From contig JAWKTB010000006.1 in assembly GCA_041402005.1 (NCBI GenBank), forward strand, positions 248,001-312,000: 64,000 nucleotides of DNA, read 5' to 3'. The notes below the pieces were generated by a model. That model was not told the DNA's origin. It saw nothing but the letters and a program-made list of their open reading frames with translations, and made no database searches. This document shows positions 16,220-25,636 of this stretch, one piece after another (position 1 is the first letter of the stretch; every line of letters begins with the position of its first letter). This DNA comes from JAJRXR01 sp041402005 (GTDB lineage Bacteria; Planctomycetota; Phycisphaerae; Phycisphaerales; UBA1924). The translations under genes and the position numbers were made by a program.

Positions 16220-16660
16220 ATGATCAAGGACCTCGCCAACGCCGGCGCCATCCCCGCCCTCGAACTGACGATGCGCTTCGCCGGCGCCCGCCAGAAGGTC
16301 ATCGCCCACAACATCGCCAACATCGACACCCCCAACTTCCAGCCCAAGGACGTCTCCCCCCAGCACTTCCAGGAGATGCTCGGCGACGCGATCGAGGCGA
16401 GGCGAGCCGAGAACGGCGGCGCCTCGGGCGACCTCGACTGGCGCGAGACCCGCCAGATCCGCCACACCGACGATGGTGGACTCACCCTCGATCCCCTGAC
16501 CGACTCCCCGAACGTCCTGTTCCACGACCGCAACGACCGGGACCTGGAACGCCTCATGCAGTCGATGGTCGAGAACGCGGGCATGTACCGCGTCGCCTCG
16601 GACCTGCTCAGGCAGCGGTACTCGATGCTCCGGGCCGCCATCGCGGAGCGGGCCCTCTGA
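16220..16660 (+). CDS. flgB: Flagellar proximal rod protein FlgB
   Basis: 146 residues. Forms the part of the rod next to the MS ring in the periplasm, exported by the flagellar type III system without a signal peptide. Shows the conserved N-terminal axial-protein motif VIAHNIANIDTPNF and the C-terminal NAGMYRVASDLLRQRYSMLRAAI helix. Length is normal. First structural gene of the rod-C-ring block, 14 nt before flgC. Ribosome binding site weak; the upstream hairpin pair may affect its expression. Confidence 0.93.
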   Translation: MIKDLANAGAIPALELTMRFAGARQKVIAHNIANIDTPNFQPKDVSPQHFQEMLGDAIEARRAENGGASGDLDWRETRQIRHTDDGGLTLDPLTDSPNVLFHDRNDRDLERLMQSMVENAGMYRVASDLLRQRYSMLRAAIAERAL

Positions 16661-16674
16661 TGAAGGACTGACCC

Positions 16675-17091
16675 ATGTACGGCGCCCTGGACATCTCGAC
16701 GAGCGGCATGATCGCCCAGCGCACGCGGATGGCGACCATCGCCGCCAACATCGCCAACGCCAACACCCTCGTGGACGCCCAGGGGAACTACGCCCCGTAC
16801 CGGCGTCGCTCGGTCCAGTTCGCCCCAGGCGACCCGAACTCGGCGACCGCCAACGGGCAGTCCCTCGGCGTCCACGTCGCGTCGATCGCCCTCGACGACG
16901 CCCCCCTGACCCCCAAGTACGACCCCGACAGCCCCTATGCCGACGATGACGGGTACGTCCTGACTCCCAACGTGAACCCGATCATCGAGCAGATCAACGC
17001 GATGGAGACGGCCAGGGCGTACGAAGCAAACGTGGTCGCCGCCGAGACGACCAAGACGATGATGGCACAAGCCTTGCGTCTGCTGGCGTGA
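16675..17091 (+). CDS. flgC: Flagellar proximal rod protein FlgC
   Basis: 138 residues, normal length. N-terminal MYGALDISTSGMIAQRTRM followed by the axial motif IAANIANANT, and the C-terminal NPIIEQINAMETARAYEANV helix typical of FlgC. Exported rod component that stacks with FlgB and FliE. AAGGACT lies just upstream of the ATG. Confidence 0.95.
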   Translation: MYGALDISTSGMIAQRTRMATIAANIANANTLVDAQGNYAPYRRRSVQFAPGDPNSATANGQSLGVHVASIALDDAPLTPKYDPDSPYADDDGYVLTPNVNPIIEQINAMETARAYEANVVAAETTKTMMAQALRLLA

Positions 17092-17127
17092 ATCCCGCCC
17101 CACGCGGGCGGAATCCGGAGTTGATCG

Positions 17128-17439
17128 ATGAGCGACCCCCTCGGCCTAGTCGGCTCAAGCGGGAACAGCCCGCTGCAGGCGCGCCCGCCTCAGGCTGGGC
17201 AGCGTCAGAACCCCGGCGCCCCGAGCTTCAAGGACGTCCTGATCCAGAATCTCGAGGAGGTCAACGCCGCCGAGCAGGACGCCAGCCGCGCGGTCGAGGA
17301 CCTGGTCTCGGGCAAGCGGGACGACCTCGACGGCGTGATCCTGGCGACGGAGAAGGCGGACAACGCCTTCCGGATGCTCCAGGCGATGCGTAACAAGGTC
17401 ATGGACGCGTACGAGGAGATCAAGCAGATGCGGGTGTAA
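17128..17439 (+). CDS. fliE: Flagellar hook-basal body adaptor FliE
   Basis: 103 residues. Links the MS ring to the rod and is the first exported substrate. Recognised by SFKDVLIQNLEEVN, the central KADNAFRMLQAMRNKVMDAYEEIKQM C-terminal helix and its small size. Last gene before a 199-nt gap containing two dyad symmetries in front of fliF. Confidence 0.93.
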   Translation: MSDPLGLVGSSGNSPLQARPPQAGQRQNPGAPSFKDVLIQNLEEVNAAEQDASRAVEDLVSGKRDDLDGVILATEKADNAFRMLQAMRNKVMDAYEEIKQMRV

Positions 17440-17530
17440 CCCGCCTCGGACCTTGGCGGCGTCTCTCAGTGCGCACAATCGGCCGATCCGGGCAACTCCT
17501 GCGCGGACGATCTTCAAACCTGCGCGGTTT

Positions 17531-17562
17531 CAAGCGCTTGGCGCACTCTGTCCGACAGAGTG
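17531..17562. promoter_or_regulatory. Two dyad elements upstream of fliF, operator candidates
   Basis: CAAGCGCTTG at 17531-17540 is a perfect 10-bp palindrome. CACTCTGTC-C-GACAGAGTG at 17544-17562 is a 9+1+9 palindrome with a 1-nt centre, unsuited to an RNA hairpin but typical of a dimeric-protein operator. They lie 77-108 nt before the fliF ATG, in the only long gap of this part of the locus. The rest of the 17440-17638 gap shows no gene and no clear promoter. Confidence 0.45.
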
Positions 17563-17638
17563 ACCGCGGGGCGGTCTGTTGCCGTTCTCGTGGCCGCGTG
17601 CGGAGCGCGCGGGAGGCGGCACGGAGGCCGAGCGTCGG

Positions 17639-19333
17639 ATGGACAGGCTTCGTTCAACCCTGCGGACCATCCGGACCCAGCTCGGGTCCATGACCGCGAC
17701 GCACCAGCTCCTGCTGGGCTCGCTGGCGGTCATCGCGCTCATGGGCCTCTTCCTGGTCAGCCAATACGCCGGCAAGCCCTCGCTGGGCGCGCTCAGGCCC
17801 GACGACCCCGGCGCGCGCCGGGTCGAGGTGCTCCAGGCCGCGGGCGTCCCGGCTCGCGTCAACGCGGGCAAGGTCATGGTCCCCGACTCCTATCGCACCC
17901 AGGCGCTGGCGATCCTGGGCGAGTCCGGGCGCCTGCCCGAGGACACCGCCACCCTCTTCGAGAACCTTCCCGAGAAGCAGGACTGGAAGAACTCCAGACA
18001 GCAGAACGAGCAGATCGCCACGATCGCGCTCCAGAACGAGCTCTCCCGGATCATCTCCAAGTTCCGGGGCGTCAAGTCCGCCAGCGTCATCATCGACGCG
18101 CCGGAGCCCACCGGCCTCGGACGCGTCACCCGCGTGCCCACCGCCTCGGCGACCGTCTTCACCGACTCGGGCGGCTCGGTCAGCCAGGACACCGTCGACG
18201 CCGTCGCCAACCTCATCGCCGGCGCCCGGGCCGGCCTCGACCCCTCCAACGTCCGCGTGATCGACGGCTCGACGGGTCGCCAGCGCAAGCCCACCAGCGA
18301 GGACGACGTTCTGCCCACAACCTACCTGGAGCAGGCGGCCTTCGTCGAGGCCTCGACCCAGCAGAAGCTCGCCGGCCTGCTCGCGTACGTCCCGGGCGTC
18401 GTCGTCGCGGTCACCGCCCAGGTGGACGTCACCCGCGTCAACTCTCAGGAGACCAAGATCCTCAACAAGGGCGAGGGCACGGTCTCGCTGCCCAAGAGCG
18501 AGACCACCGACTCGGAGACCTCCAGCCAGAAGACGCGCTCGGGCGAGCCGGGCGTCCGCTCGAACCAGACCGCCGACATCGCCTCCGGCTCGTCCGCGAA
18601 CGGCACGTCCTTCCAGAAGTCCAACGAGTCGAGCGACTTCGAGAACAAGTTCGGCACGCGGACCGAGAGCGTCATGGATCCGCGCGGGGCGCCGACGTAC
18701 CTCGCCGCCTCCGTCAGCGTGCCGATGGGGTACATCCGCGAGCTGGTCCGCCAGAGCAAGGCCAACGCAGACCCCTCGGCCGACCCGGCCTCGATCAGCG
18801 TCAGCGAGCAGGAGGTCACCGACCGCTTCACGCAGGAGCGTCAGGCGATCGAGCAGCAGATCGCCCCGCACCTCAAGACCAAGTCGCCCGACGGCACGAT
18901 GATCGATGGCGACGTCAGTGTCTCGATGATCCCGGTCGCGCTCGAGCCCGCCCCGTCGCCACCCGCCCAGGCGGGCATCATGAGCGTCTTCGGCTTTGGC
19001 TCGGGTGATGGAGGCTCCGGCATGGCCGAGACGGTCGTCGTCGGCGTCCTCGCCCTCGCCGCCCTCGGGCTCATGGTCATGATGGTCCGCAAGACGACCC
19101 GCCCCGCGGAGTTGCCCAGCCCCGAGGAGCTCGTCGGCATCCCGCCCTCGCTCGGCGGCGACGCGGACATCGTCGGCGAGGCCGACGAGTCCGACGCCCC
19201 CCTCTCGGGCATCGAGCTCGGCGACGACCAGATCAAGCACAAGAAGCTGCTCGAGCAGGTCGGGCAGATGGTCAAGAAAGACCCCGAGTCGGCCGCCAAG
19301 CTGATCGGGCGCTGGGTCGAGGTCACCGAGTAG
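17639..19333 (+). CDS. fliF: Flagellar MS-ring protein FliF
   Basis: 564 residues. Builds the inner-membrane MS ring on which the motor assembles. N-terminal transmembrane helix (LLLGSLAVIALMGLFLVSQY), the ring-building modules (ALAILGESGRLP, RIISKFRGVKSASVIID), and a second transmembrane helix at VVVGVLALAALGLMVMMV. The C-terminal cytoplasmic tail that binds FliG is KHKKLLEQVGQMVKKDPESAAKLIGRWV. Start chosen at MDRLRSTLRTI because it directly precedes the first helix; GGAGG lies about 12 nt upstream. Confidence 0.96.
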   Translation: MDRLRSTLRTIRTQLGSMTATHQLLLGSLAVIALMGLFLVSQYAGKPSLGALRPDDPGARRVEVLQAAGVPARVNAGKVMVPDSYRTQALAILGESGRLPEDTATLFENLPEKQDWKNSRQQNEQIATIALQNELSRIISKFRGVKSASVIIDAPEPTGLGRVTRVPTASATVFTDSGGSVSQDTVDAVANLIAGARAGLDPSNVRVIDGSTGRQRKPTSEDDVLPTTYLEQAAFVEASTQQKLAGLLAYVPGVVVAVTAQVDVTRVNSQETKILNKGEGTVSLPKSETTDSETSSQKTRSGEPGVRSNQTADIASGSSANGTSFQKSNESSDFENKFGTRTESVMDPRGAPTYLAASVSVPMGYIRELVRQSKANADPSADPASISVSEQEVTDRFTQERQAIEQQIAPHLKTKSPDGTMIDGDVSVSMIPVALEPAPSPPAQAGIMSVFGFGSGDGGSGMAETVVVGVLALAALGLMVMMVRKTTRPAELPSPEELVGIPPSLGGDADIVGEADESDAPLSGIELGDDQIKHKKLLEQVGQMVKKDPESAAKLIGRWVEVTE

Positions 19334-19342
19334 GAACGAGCC

Positions 19343-20383
19343 GTGCCGCGCAAGCCCCACGAGAAGCTGCCGATGACCCCGAGCGAGCTCGAGGGGATCT
19401 CCAAGGCGGCGATCCTTCTGCTCGCCGTCGGCGAGGAGGGGGCGGCGGCGGTCCTGCGACGCATGCCCAACGACCAGCTCGAGGAGGTCACGCGCGAGCT
19501 GGCCAGCCTCGGGCGCGTCTCGGACACGCTCCAGACCGCGGTCATCGAAGAGTTCTACTCGATGTCCATCGCCTCGATGGGCGCCACCGAGGGCAACCTC
19601 GACTACGCCAAGCGGATCCTCCAGGACTCGCTCGACCCCGCCCAGGCCGAACGCGTCCTCTCGCACATCCAGACCCAGGTGCAGAAGACGCCCTTCGCGT
19701 TCCTGCAGCGGGCCGAGTCGGAGAACCTGCTGACCTTCATCCAGGACGAGCACCCGCAGACGATCGCGCTGATCACCTGCCACCTCCCGCACCACAAGGC
19801 CGCCGAGATCATGGCCGGCCTGCCACTCCAGAAGCAGATCGAGGTCATCAAGCGCATCGCGAACATGGAGCAGACCAACCCCGAGGTCATCCGCGAGGTG
19901 GAGCGCGGGCTCGAGTCGCGACTGAGCAACATGCTCCTGCAGTCGATGGAGAAGGCCGGCGGCGTGCCCACGGTCGCCGAGGTGCTGAACCTCGCCGACC
20001 GGGCGACGGAAAAGTCGATCATGGAGGGCCTCGAGGCCGAGGACCCGGACCTGGTCGAGCAGATCCGACGCCTCATGTTCGTCTTCGAGGACATCCTGCT
20101 CGTCAACGACAAGGGCATCCAGGCGGTGCTCAAGGAGGTCGAGAACGACGAGCTGGCGCTGGCGCTCAAGACGGCCAGCCCCGAGCTCCAGGAGAAGATC
20201 TTCTCGAACATGTCCGAGCGGGCCGCCAGCCTGATCAAGGAGGACATGGAGTACATGGGCCCGGTCCGCGTCGCCGACGTCGAATCGGCGCAGCAGCGGA
20301 TCGTGGACGTCGTCCGACGCCTGGAGGACGCGGGCGAGGTGGTGATCCAGGGGCGTGGCGGGGACTCGGACCTGGTCGTCTGA
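19343..20383 (+). CDS. fliG: Flagellar motor switch protein FliG
   Basis: 346 residues, GTG start 9 nt after fliF. C-ring protein that couples stator force to rotation. Shows the N-terminal FliF-binding domain (SKAAILLLAVGEEGAAAVLRR), the middle-domain EHPQTIALI motif, and the C-terminal torque helix region (EKIFSNMSERAASLIKEDME, followed by VADVESAQQRIVDVVRRLEDAG). Normal length and domain order. Confidence 0.97.
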   Translation: MPRKPHEKLPMTPSELEGISKAAILLLAVGEEGAAAVLRRMPNDQLEEVTRELASLGRVSDTLQTAVIEEFYSMSIASMGATEGNLDYAKRILQDSLDPAQAERVLSHIQTQVQKTPFAFLQRAESENLLTFIQDEHPQTIALITCHLPHHKAAEIMAGLPLQKQIEVIKRIANMEQTNPEVIREVERGLESRLSNMLLQSMEKAGGVPTVAEVLNLADRATEKSIMEGLEAEDPDLVEQIRRLMFVFEDILLVNDKGIQAVLKEVENDELALALKTASPELQEKIFSNMSERAASLIKEDMEYMGPVRVADVESAQQRIVDVVRRLEDAGEVVIQGRGGDSDLVV

Positions 20384-20399
20384 CGTTGGGAGTGGCGTG

Positions 20400-21158
20400 A
20401 TGGGACTGATCAGGCGGGCCGACGCGAAGACCATGGCGCGCGACGCCGTCGTGCTCGACCTGTCGGACCTGAAGGGGCGGGGCGAGGCGGTCCGCGAGCA
20501 CGCCGAGCAGGAGGCCAAGCGCATCCTCGCCGAGGCGCAGGCCGAGCGTGAGCGCCTCATCACCGGCGCCCGTGAAGAAGGTCTCGCGCAGGGGCTGGAG
20601 CGTGGCAAGCACGAGGGCCTTGAGGCCGGTCGCGCCGAGGGACGAGAGGCGGCCCTCGCCGAGTGGCGCGAAAAGCTCGGCACGCTCGAAGCGTCATGGG
20701 CGAAGGCGCTCGACCAGTTCATCGCGACCCGCGACGGGATGCTGACCGAGGCGCGCACGGACGTGGTGCGTTTGGCGACGCTGATCGCCGAGCGCGTGAT
20801 CAAGCGCGCGATCGAGCACGACCCGGGCGTGGTGCAGGACCAGATCGCCGAGGCTCTGGACCTGCTCGCCAGGCCGACCCGCGCCCGCGTCGCGGTGCAC
20901 CCCGAGGACGAAACGCTGGCCCGCGAGGTCGTCCCCTCGCTCCTGGCCCGCTTCGAGAAGGCGCACCACATCGAGATCGAGACCGACCCAGCGCTCGCGC
21001 GGGGGTCGTGTGTCGTGCGCACGGGCGAGGGCGGTCAGATCGACGCCTCGATCGCGGGGCAGCTCGATCGTCTGGTGCGTGACCTCCTGCCCGGCGAGAG
21101 TCAGGCGCCCAGCGAGGGCGCGGGGCGCCTAAGCCCGCCCGGAGCGGAGGCGGCGTGA
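20400..21158 (+). CDS. fliH: Flagellar export ATPase regulator FliH
   Basis: 252 residues. Long charged helix rich in Glu/Ala/Arg with GxxxG-like spacing (EEGLAQGLERGKHEGLEAGR), characteristic of FliH, then a globular C-terminal domain (LIAERVIKRAIEHDPGVV ... GSCVVRTGEGGQIDASIAGQLDRL). Cytoplasmic; binds FliI and tethers it to the C-ring and export gate. The stop overlaps the fliI GTG. Confidence 0.92.
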   Translation: MGLIRRADAKTMARDAVVLDLSDLKGRGEAVREHAEQEAKRILAEAQAERERLITGAREEGLAQGLERGKHEGLEAGRAEGREAALAEWREKLGTLEASWAKALDQFIATRDGMLTEARTDVVRLATLIAERVIKRAIEHDPGVVQDQIAEALDLLARPTRARVAVHPEDETLAREVVPSLLARFEKAHHIEIETDPALARGSCVVRTGEGGQIDASIAGQLDRLVRDLLPGESQAPSEGAGRLSPPGAEAA

Positions 21159-22525
21159 GCGTGCTGGCGTCCGAGATCGAGTCGGTCGCGCGGGCCCGCC
21201 CGATCCGGGTGACGGGGCACGTCGTGGCGCTGCGCGGCTTGACGCTGCTCGTCGATGACCTGCCCCTGCCGACGGGCGCGATGGTGCGCGTCGGGGGCGC
21301 GACGCTGGGCGAGGTCGTCGGCTTCGAGCGCGACAAGGCGATCGTGATGCCCCTGGGCAAGACGTCGGGCATCCGATCGGGCGAGGCGGTGGTGGGGGAG
21401 CACGCCGCCCCGGTCGCGCCGGTCGGACCGCGCCTGCTCGGGCGCGTCGTGGACGCGCTTGGGCGCCCGATCGACGGGCGGGGCCCGATCCACGAGGCGT
21501 TCAGCCGCCCGATCGATCCCACGCCCCTGAGCCCGATGGACCGCGAGCGGATCGAGACGCCGGTGCTCACCGGCGTGCGCGCGATCGACCTGATGACCCC
21601 GGTGGGGCGGGGCCAGCGGATGGGCGTCTTCGCAGGCCCCGGCGTGGGCAAGAGCACGCTGTTGGCGCAGATCGCGCGTCACACCTCGGCGGACGTGAAC
21701 GTGATCGCCCTGGTCGGCGAGCGCGGGCGCGAGGTGCGCGACTTCCTCGAGGTGGCGCTGGGCGCCGAGGGGCTGGCCCGCTCGGTGGTCGTGGTCGCGA
21801 CGGGGGACGAATCGCCGGTGCTTCGGGTGCGGGCGGCGCGGTACGCGTCCACGGTCGCCGAGTACTTCCGCGAGCTGGGCCAGCACGTCATGCTGATCAT
21901 GGACTCGGTGACGCGGTTCGCGCACGCGCAGCGTCAGATCGGGCTCTCGATCGGCGAGCCCCCCGCGAGCAAGGGGTACACGCCGAGCGTGTTCGCGGAG
22001 CTGGCGCTGCTGCTCGAGCGCGCCGGCGCCGTGCGCCAGGAGGCGGGCGGCGGCTCGGTCACCGGCATGTACGCGGTCCTGGTCGAGGGGGACGACATGA
22101 CCGAGCCGGTCGCGGACGCGGCCAGGGGCATCCTCGACGGGCACGTGATCCTGTCACGCGAGATGGCCCGCAAGGGGCACTACCCGGCGATCGACCCCCT
22201 CGACTCGGTCTCGCGCGTCGCGGAGGACGTCAGCGAGGGCCAGCACATGGCCGCGCGTCGCCAGATCGTCTCGCTGCTCGCGGCCCACAAGCACATCGAG
22301 GAGCTGCTCCAGATCGGCGCCTACGTCAGCGGCTCGGACCCGGTCGCGGACACCTCGATCGAGCTGCACGACGCGATCAACGCGCTACTCCGCCAGGGGG
22401 TCGACGAAAAGCCGGACTTCACGCAGGCGCGCGCACTGATGGTGCGCCTTGCGACCCAGGGCGGCGAGATGATCCAGGCCAGACGTCAGCAGCGCCCGAC
22501 CCCGGCGCCTCAGGCGAGAGGGTGA
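21155..22525 (+). CDS. fliI: Flagellar export ATPase FliI
   Basis: 456 residues, GTG start inside the fliH stop (GTGA). Hexameric F1-like ATPase that powers and orders substrate delivery for flagellar export. Walker A GPGVGKST at residues 161-168, GERGREVRDF, Walker B-type VMLIMDSVTRFAHAQRQIGLSIGEPPASKGY, which is diagnostic for type III ATPases. Confidence 0.97.
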   Translation: MSVLASEIESVARARPIRVTGHVVALRGLTLLVDDLPLPTGAMVRVGGATLGEVVGFERDKAIVMPLGKTSGIRSGEAVVGEHAAPVAPVGPRLLGRVVDALGRPIDGRGPIHEAFSRPIDPTPLSPMDRERIETPVLTGVRAIDLMTPVGRGQRMGVFAGPGVGKSTLLAQIARHTSADVNVIALVGERGREVRDFLEVALGAEGLARSVVVVATGDESPVLRVRAARYASTVAEYFRELGQHVMLIMDSVTRFAHAQRQIGLSIGEPPASKGYTPSVFAELALLLERAGAVRQEAGGGSVTGMYAVLVEGDDMTEPVADAARGILDGHVILSREMARKGHYPAIDPLDSVSRVAEDVSEGQHMAARRQIVSLLAAHKHIEELLQIGAYVSGSDPVADTSIELHDAINALLRQGVDEKPDFTQARALMVRLATQGGEMIQARRQQRPTPAPQARG

Positions 22526-22534
22526 ACGTAGACG

Positions 22535-22987
22535 ATGGCACGCTTCGTCTTCAAGCTCGACCCGGTCCTGGAGCAGCGGAGGCGCGAGGAGCGCGACCAC
22601 ATGCGCAAGGTCGCGGAGCTGGAGCGCGAGCGGCTGGCCCTCGAGGACGAGATCCGCGCCCATCGTCGGGCGATGGAGCAGGAGCGGGACGACCTGCGCG
22701 ATCTGCTGGCGGGCGGCGGTTCGGTGGACCTGCGCGGGGCGAGGATGCAGGCCTCGGCGTCGATCCGCCAGATGGCCCTCGCGCAGCGGGCGGTGCTCCG
22801 ACTCGCCGGCGTGCACAAGCAGCTCCTCAACGCCCGGGGCGCGCTGATCGAGGCGTCCAAGCGTCGCAAGAGCGTCGAGGCGCTGCGCGATCGTCGCCTG
22901 GCCCAGTGGAAGCTCGATCGTTCTCGCGCCGAGGACCGGGAGCTGGATGACCTGAGCGTGATGCGGTACGAACGGGAGGCCTCGTAA
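22535..22987 (+). CDS. fliJ: Flagellar export protein FliJ
   Basis: 150 residues, coiled coil over nearly the whole length, beginning MARFVFKLDPVLEQRRREE as FliJ proteins do (F.F.L..VL..R...E). Stalk-like component of the export ATPase and chaperone-escort factor. Stop and the next ATG overlap (TAATG). Confidence 0.9.
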   Translation: MARFVFKLDPVLEQRRREERDHMRKVAELERERLALEDEIRAHRRAMEQERDDLRDLLAGGGSVDLRGARMQASASIRQMALAQRAVLRLAGVHKQLLNARGALIEASKRRKSVEALRDRRLAQWKLDRSRAEDRELDDLSVMRYEREAS

Positions 22988-23667
22988 TGAAGTCGGCGCT
23001 GCGGACGGTGATGTCGGGGGTCAGCGTGGTCGCGATCCTGAACCTGGCCGGGGTTGCGGGGCTGGCGGCCTGGCTGGCGACGTCCGGCCGGCTGGACGTT
23101 CAACGTCTGCGCGACGTCCGCGAGCTGTTCGCCGAGACCGTCGCGGAGCGGGACGCGAGGCTGGCGGAGGAGGCCGCGGCGGCCGCGCCGGTGGACGCGC
23201 CCGAGCCCGAGGTCAGACCCGTGACCTTCGAGCAGTCCCTCGAGCTGGTCGGCGCCGGCGCCGAGATGATCGAGCAGGAGCGCCGCAAGCTCGAGAAGGA
23301 GGGTGAGCAACTCCGGGCCTCCCTGGCCCGCGACCGGGGGATGCTCGAAACCGAACGGACCGCGTTCGAGACCCGCAAGCAGAACTTCGAGGCGATGCTG
23401 GCCCGCCTCAGGGCGATCGAGGGTGACGAGCAGTTCAAGAAATCCCTCTCGCTCCTGGAGGGGGTCAAGGCGGACCAGGCCAAGGCGGCGGTGATGGAGC
23501 TGCTCGCCCAGGGCAAGCGCGAGGAGGTCGTCTCCTACCTGGACGCGATGGACGAGCGCAAGCGGACCAAGCTGTTCGCCCAGTTCATCTCGGACGGCGA
23601 GGAGACTCTGGCCGCGGAGTTGCTTGAAGACCTCAGGACGAGGGGCGTCGAGCCCCCCGGTTCCTGA
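22987..23667 (+). CDS. MotE-like flagellar protein (MgtE N-domain type)
   Basis: 226 residues. N-terminal transmembrane helix (VAILNLAGVAGLAAWLA), a central coiled coil with an ERRKLEKEGEQLRASLARDRGMLETER stretch, and a C-terminal helical domain with VMELLAQGKREEVVSYLDAMDERKRTKLF, resembling the MgtE intracellular N domain found in MotE/FliJ-neighbour proteins. In alphaproteobacteria MotE is a periplasmic chaperone for MotC. Here the exact role is inferred only from its place between fliJ and fliK and from its architecture. Confidence 0.7.
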   Translation: MKSALRTVMSGVSVVAILNLAGVAGLAAWLATSGRLDVQRLRDVRELFAETVAERDARLAEEAAAAAPVDAPEPEVRPVTFEQSLELVGAGAEMIEQERRKLEKEGEQLRASLARDRGMLETERTAFETRKQNFEAMLARLRAIEGDEQFKKSLSLLEGVKADQAKAAVMELLAQGKREEVVSYLDAMDERKRTKLFAQFISDGEETLAAELLEDLRTRGVEPPGS

Positions 23668-23678
23668 GGGATTCATCC

Positions 23679-25589
23679 GTGACGACAGGGATTCCGCTCT
23701 TTCAGCCCGTGCCGGTTCGTGCCGCGGCCCAGTCCCGGGCCGCGCAACTCTCGCCTTTGGGCGCAGGGATCGACGCGCCGGAACAGCGCGACTTCAGCGC
23801 CGCCCTGCGCGAGGCGAAGGGCAAGTCCGAGCTCGACACGCCGTCCCAGCACGCCGGGCTCGTGGACCGACCGGGCGCCCCTGACGAGAAGAAGAAGCCC
23901 CACAAGACCGACAAGGACGACTCGGAGCAGGGCGGCGGAAGCTCAGGCGACGTCGGCGATGCGCTCTCGCAGACCCCGCCCGAGGCGACGTCCAAAGAGA
24001 GTGACACGGGCGGGGAGGGTGTCTCCAACGAGCCGCCGGTTGGAGAGGCAGAGGCGAAAAAGCAAGCGGCGGCGGACGCAGCGCAGGCCAACGAGGACGA
24101 CGCCGAGGGCCAGACCCGTCTCGTGCAGACGAAGGGAACGGGGGGCGAGGCGCGACCGACCGATGGGGAGTCGTCAGCGGGTGACAACGGCGTTGACCTC
24201 GATGTGAAGGACGAGAGCGCGACCCCGACGCTTGCGGATGTGGAGACGTCGGAGGCGGCCGGCGGCGCCCCGGACACGAACGAGGTCGAGGCGAGTGCAG
24301 CGGCGATCGGTGCGACCCCGAACGGAGATGAAGCGGGCGGCGTAGGCGGCGTGACGCCCGGGGCTGGTGAGGGTGTCTCGTCGCGTGGGCCGTCAACCCC
24401 CGCCGAGCAAGCGCCCCCGACCAATCACGAGGCGAAGCTGCGGTTTGACGAGTCCGTCCGGGCCGAGGTCAGGCGTCCGGCCCACGTCGACCTGGACGAG
24501 CTGGCGGCCGAGGAGCTGACCAAACCGACGCGGTCGCATTGGGGTGGGCAGCGGGCCTCGGGCGGCGCGGCACGCCTCGAGACGAACAGCGTGACGGGCG
24601 AGGAACGTTCGCCCTCGACGCGTGTCGAGGGAGAGAACGCCTCGCGTGAGTCGAAGGCGACGACGGCGGGCGCCAGGAGTCCTGTGGTCGCGCCGGCGCC
24701 GACGCCACCCTCGCGCGCGGAGCGGGTGGAGACGTCGAGTGCGCCCCGCGTCGAGGGTGATGTCGTCAGTCAGGCGCAGTCGAGCCGGGCCGACGCCGGG
24801 GGGAGAGGCGGAGAGCAGAAGGGCGGGCAAGCGGGCGCCGATTCTGCAGGAGTTGGCGTGCAGAGCGCCGGACGCGCCGGCGCGGGCGGCGTGCAGGTCT
24901 CGACGTTCCACGCCGAGCTCCAGAACGCGGCGGGCATCAAGGGGGGCGAGAGCGAGCGAGCAATCGGGCGCACGCCGGGAGCCGAGACGGCAAAGAACGC
25001 GAGCAAGCCCCCGCCGATCACTCGCCCGGACACGGGCGAGGCGGCACGCCGGGTGATGGCGCAGGTCTCGCGCGGCGTCGCGTCGATCCTGCGCCAGAAG
25101 GGCGGCTCGCTCACGCTCCGCCTCAGCCCCCAGTCGCTGGGCGAGCTCAAGATCAGCATGCGCCTCGAGAACGGCGGCGTCCGGGCGAGCTTCAAGCCCA
25201 GCGAGTCGTCGGCACGGGAGTTGCTCCAGAACAACCTCGACTCGCTCAAGACGGCGCTTGAGCAGCACGGCGTTCGCGTCGAGCGGCTGAGCGTCGAGGG
25301 CGGGTCGGAGTCGCCGCGGGACGCGGCGACGCATCGTGCGGAGGATCCGCGGTTCCAGGGCGAGGACTCGCCGAGCTGGAACGACCCGACGGAGTCGGGC
25401 GCCGACGGGCGGAGCCCGGGGGATCAGGGGCATGGAGGCCGATCGGACGGCGACGCCGGAGGCGGGCCGTGGGCAAACCATGGGAGTCGGGGCGGCGCGG
25501 GACGCGCGTCCGATGACGCGGGCGTCGGGGTGATCGCGGGCGGGATGACTCGCCAGGGCGTCTTCCTCGGGCTCGACACCCTCGCCTGA
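23679..25589 (+). CDS. fliK: Flagellar hook-length control protein FliK
   Basis: 636 residues, GTG start. Long low-complexity, Glu/Ala/Gly/Thr-rich middle (residues about 60-430) as expected for a molecular ruler. The conserved C-terminal domain contains LTLRLSPQSLGELKISMRLENG and LLQNNLDSLKTALEQHGVRVERLSVEGG, which switches export specificity through FlhB. Beyond this domain lies an extra Gly/Asp/Ser-rich tail of about 90 residues. The size may reflect hook length; this is inference. Confidence 0.9.
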   Translation: MTTGIPLFQPVPVRAAAQSRAAQLSPLGAGIDAPEQRDFSAALREAKGKSELDTPSQHAGLVDRPGAPDEKKKPHKTDKDDSEQGGGSSGDVGDALSQTPPEATSKESDTGGEGVSNEPPVGEAEAKKQAAADAAQANEDDAEGQTRLVQTKGTGGEARPTDGESSAGDNGVDLDVKDESATPTLADVETSEAAGGAPDTNEVEASAAAIGATPNGDEAGGVGGVTPGAGEGVSSRGPSTPAEQAPPTNHEAKLRFDESVRAEVRRPAHVDLDELAAEELTKPTRSHWGGQRASGGAARLETNSVTGEERSPSTRVEGENASRESKATTAGARSPVVAPAPTPPSRAERVETSSAPRVEGDVVSQAQSSRADAGGRGGEQKGGQAGADSAGVGVQSAGRAGAGGVQVSTFHAELQNAAGIKGGESERAIGRTPGAETAKNASKPPPITRPDTGEAARRVMAQVSRGVASILRQKGGSLTLRLSPQSLGELKISMRLENGGVRASFKPSESSARELLQNNLDSLKTALEQHGVRVERLSVEGGSESPRDAATHRAEDPRFQGEDSPSWNDPTESGADGRSPGDQGHGGRSDGDAGGGPWANHGSRGGAGRASDDAGVGVIAGGMTRQGVFLGLDTLA

Positions 25590-25636
25590 ACAGGGCGGGG
25601 CAGCGACGCGGCGCGGTCGCACGCGCCGGGGGCATC

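Noticed and set aside
17654..21022. Long antisense open frame opposite fliF-fliG-fliH
   Set aside because: Typical of high-GC DNA opposite strongly conserved flagellar genes; no start signal or recognisable domain.
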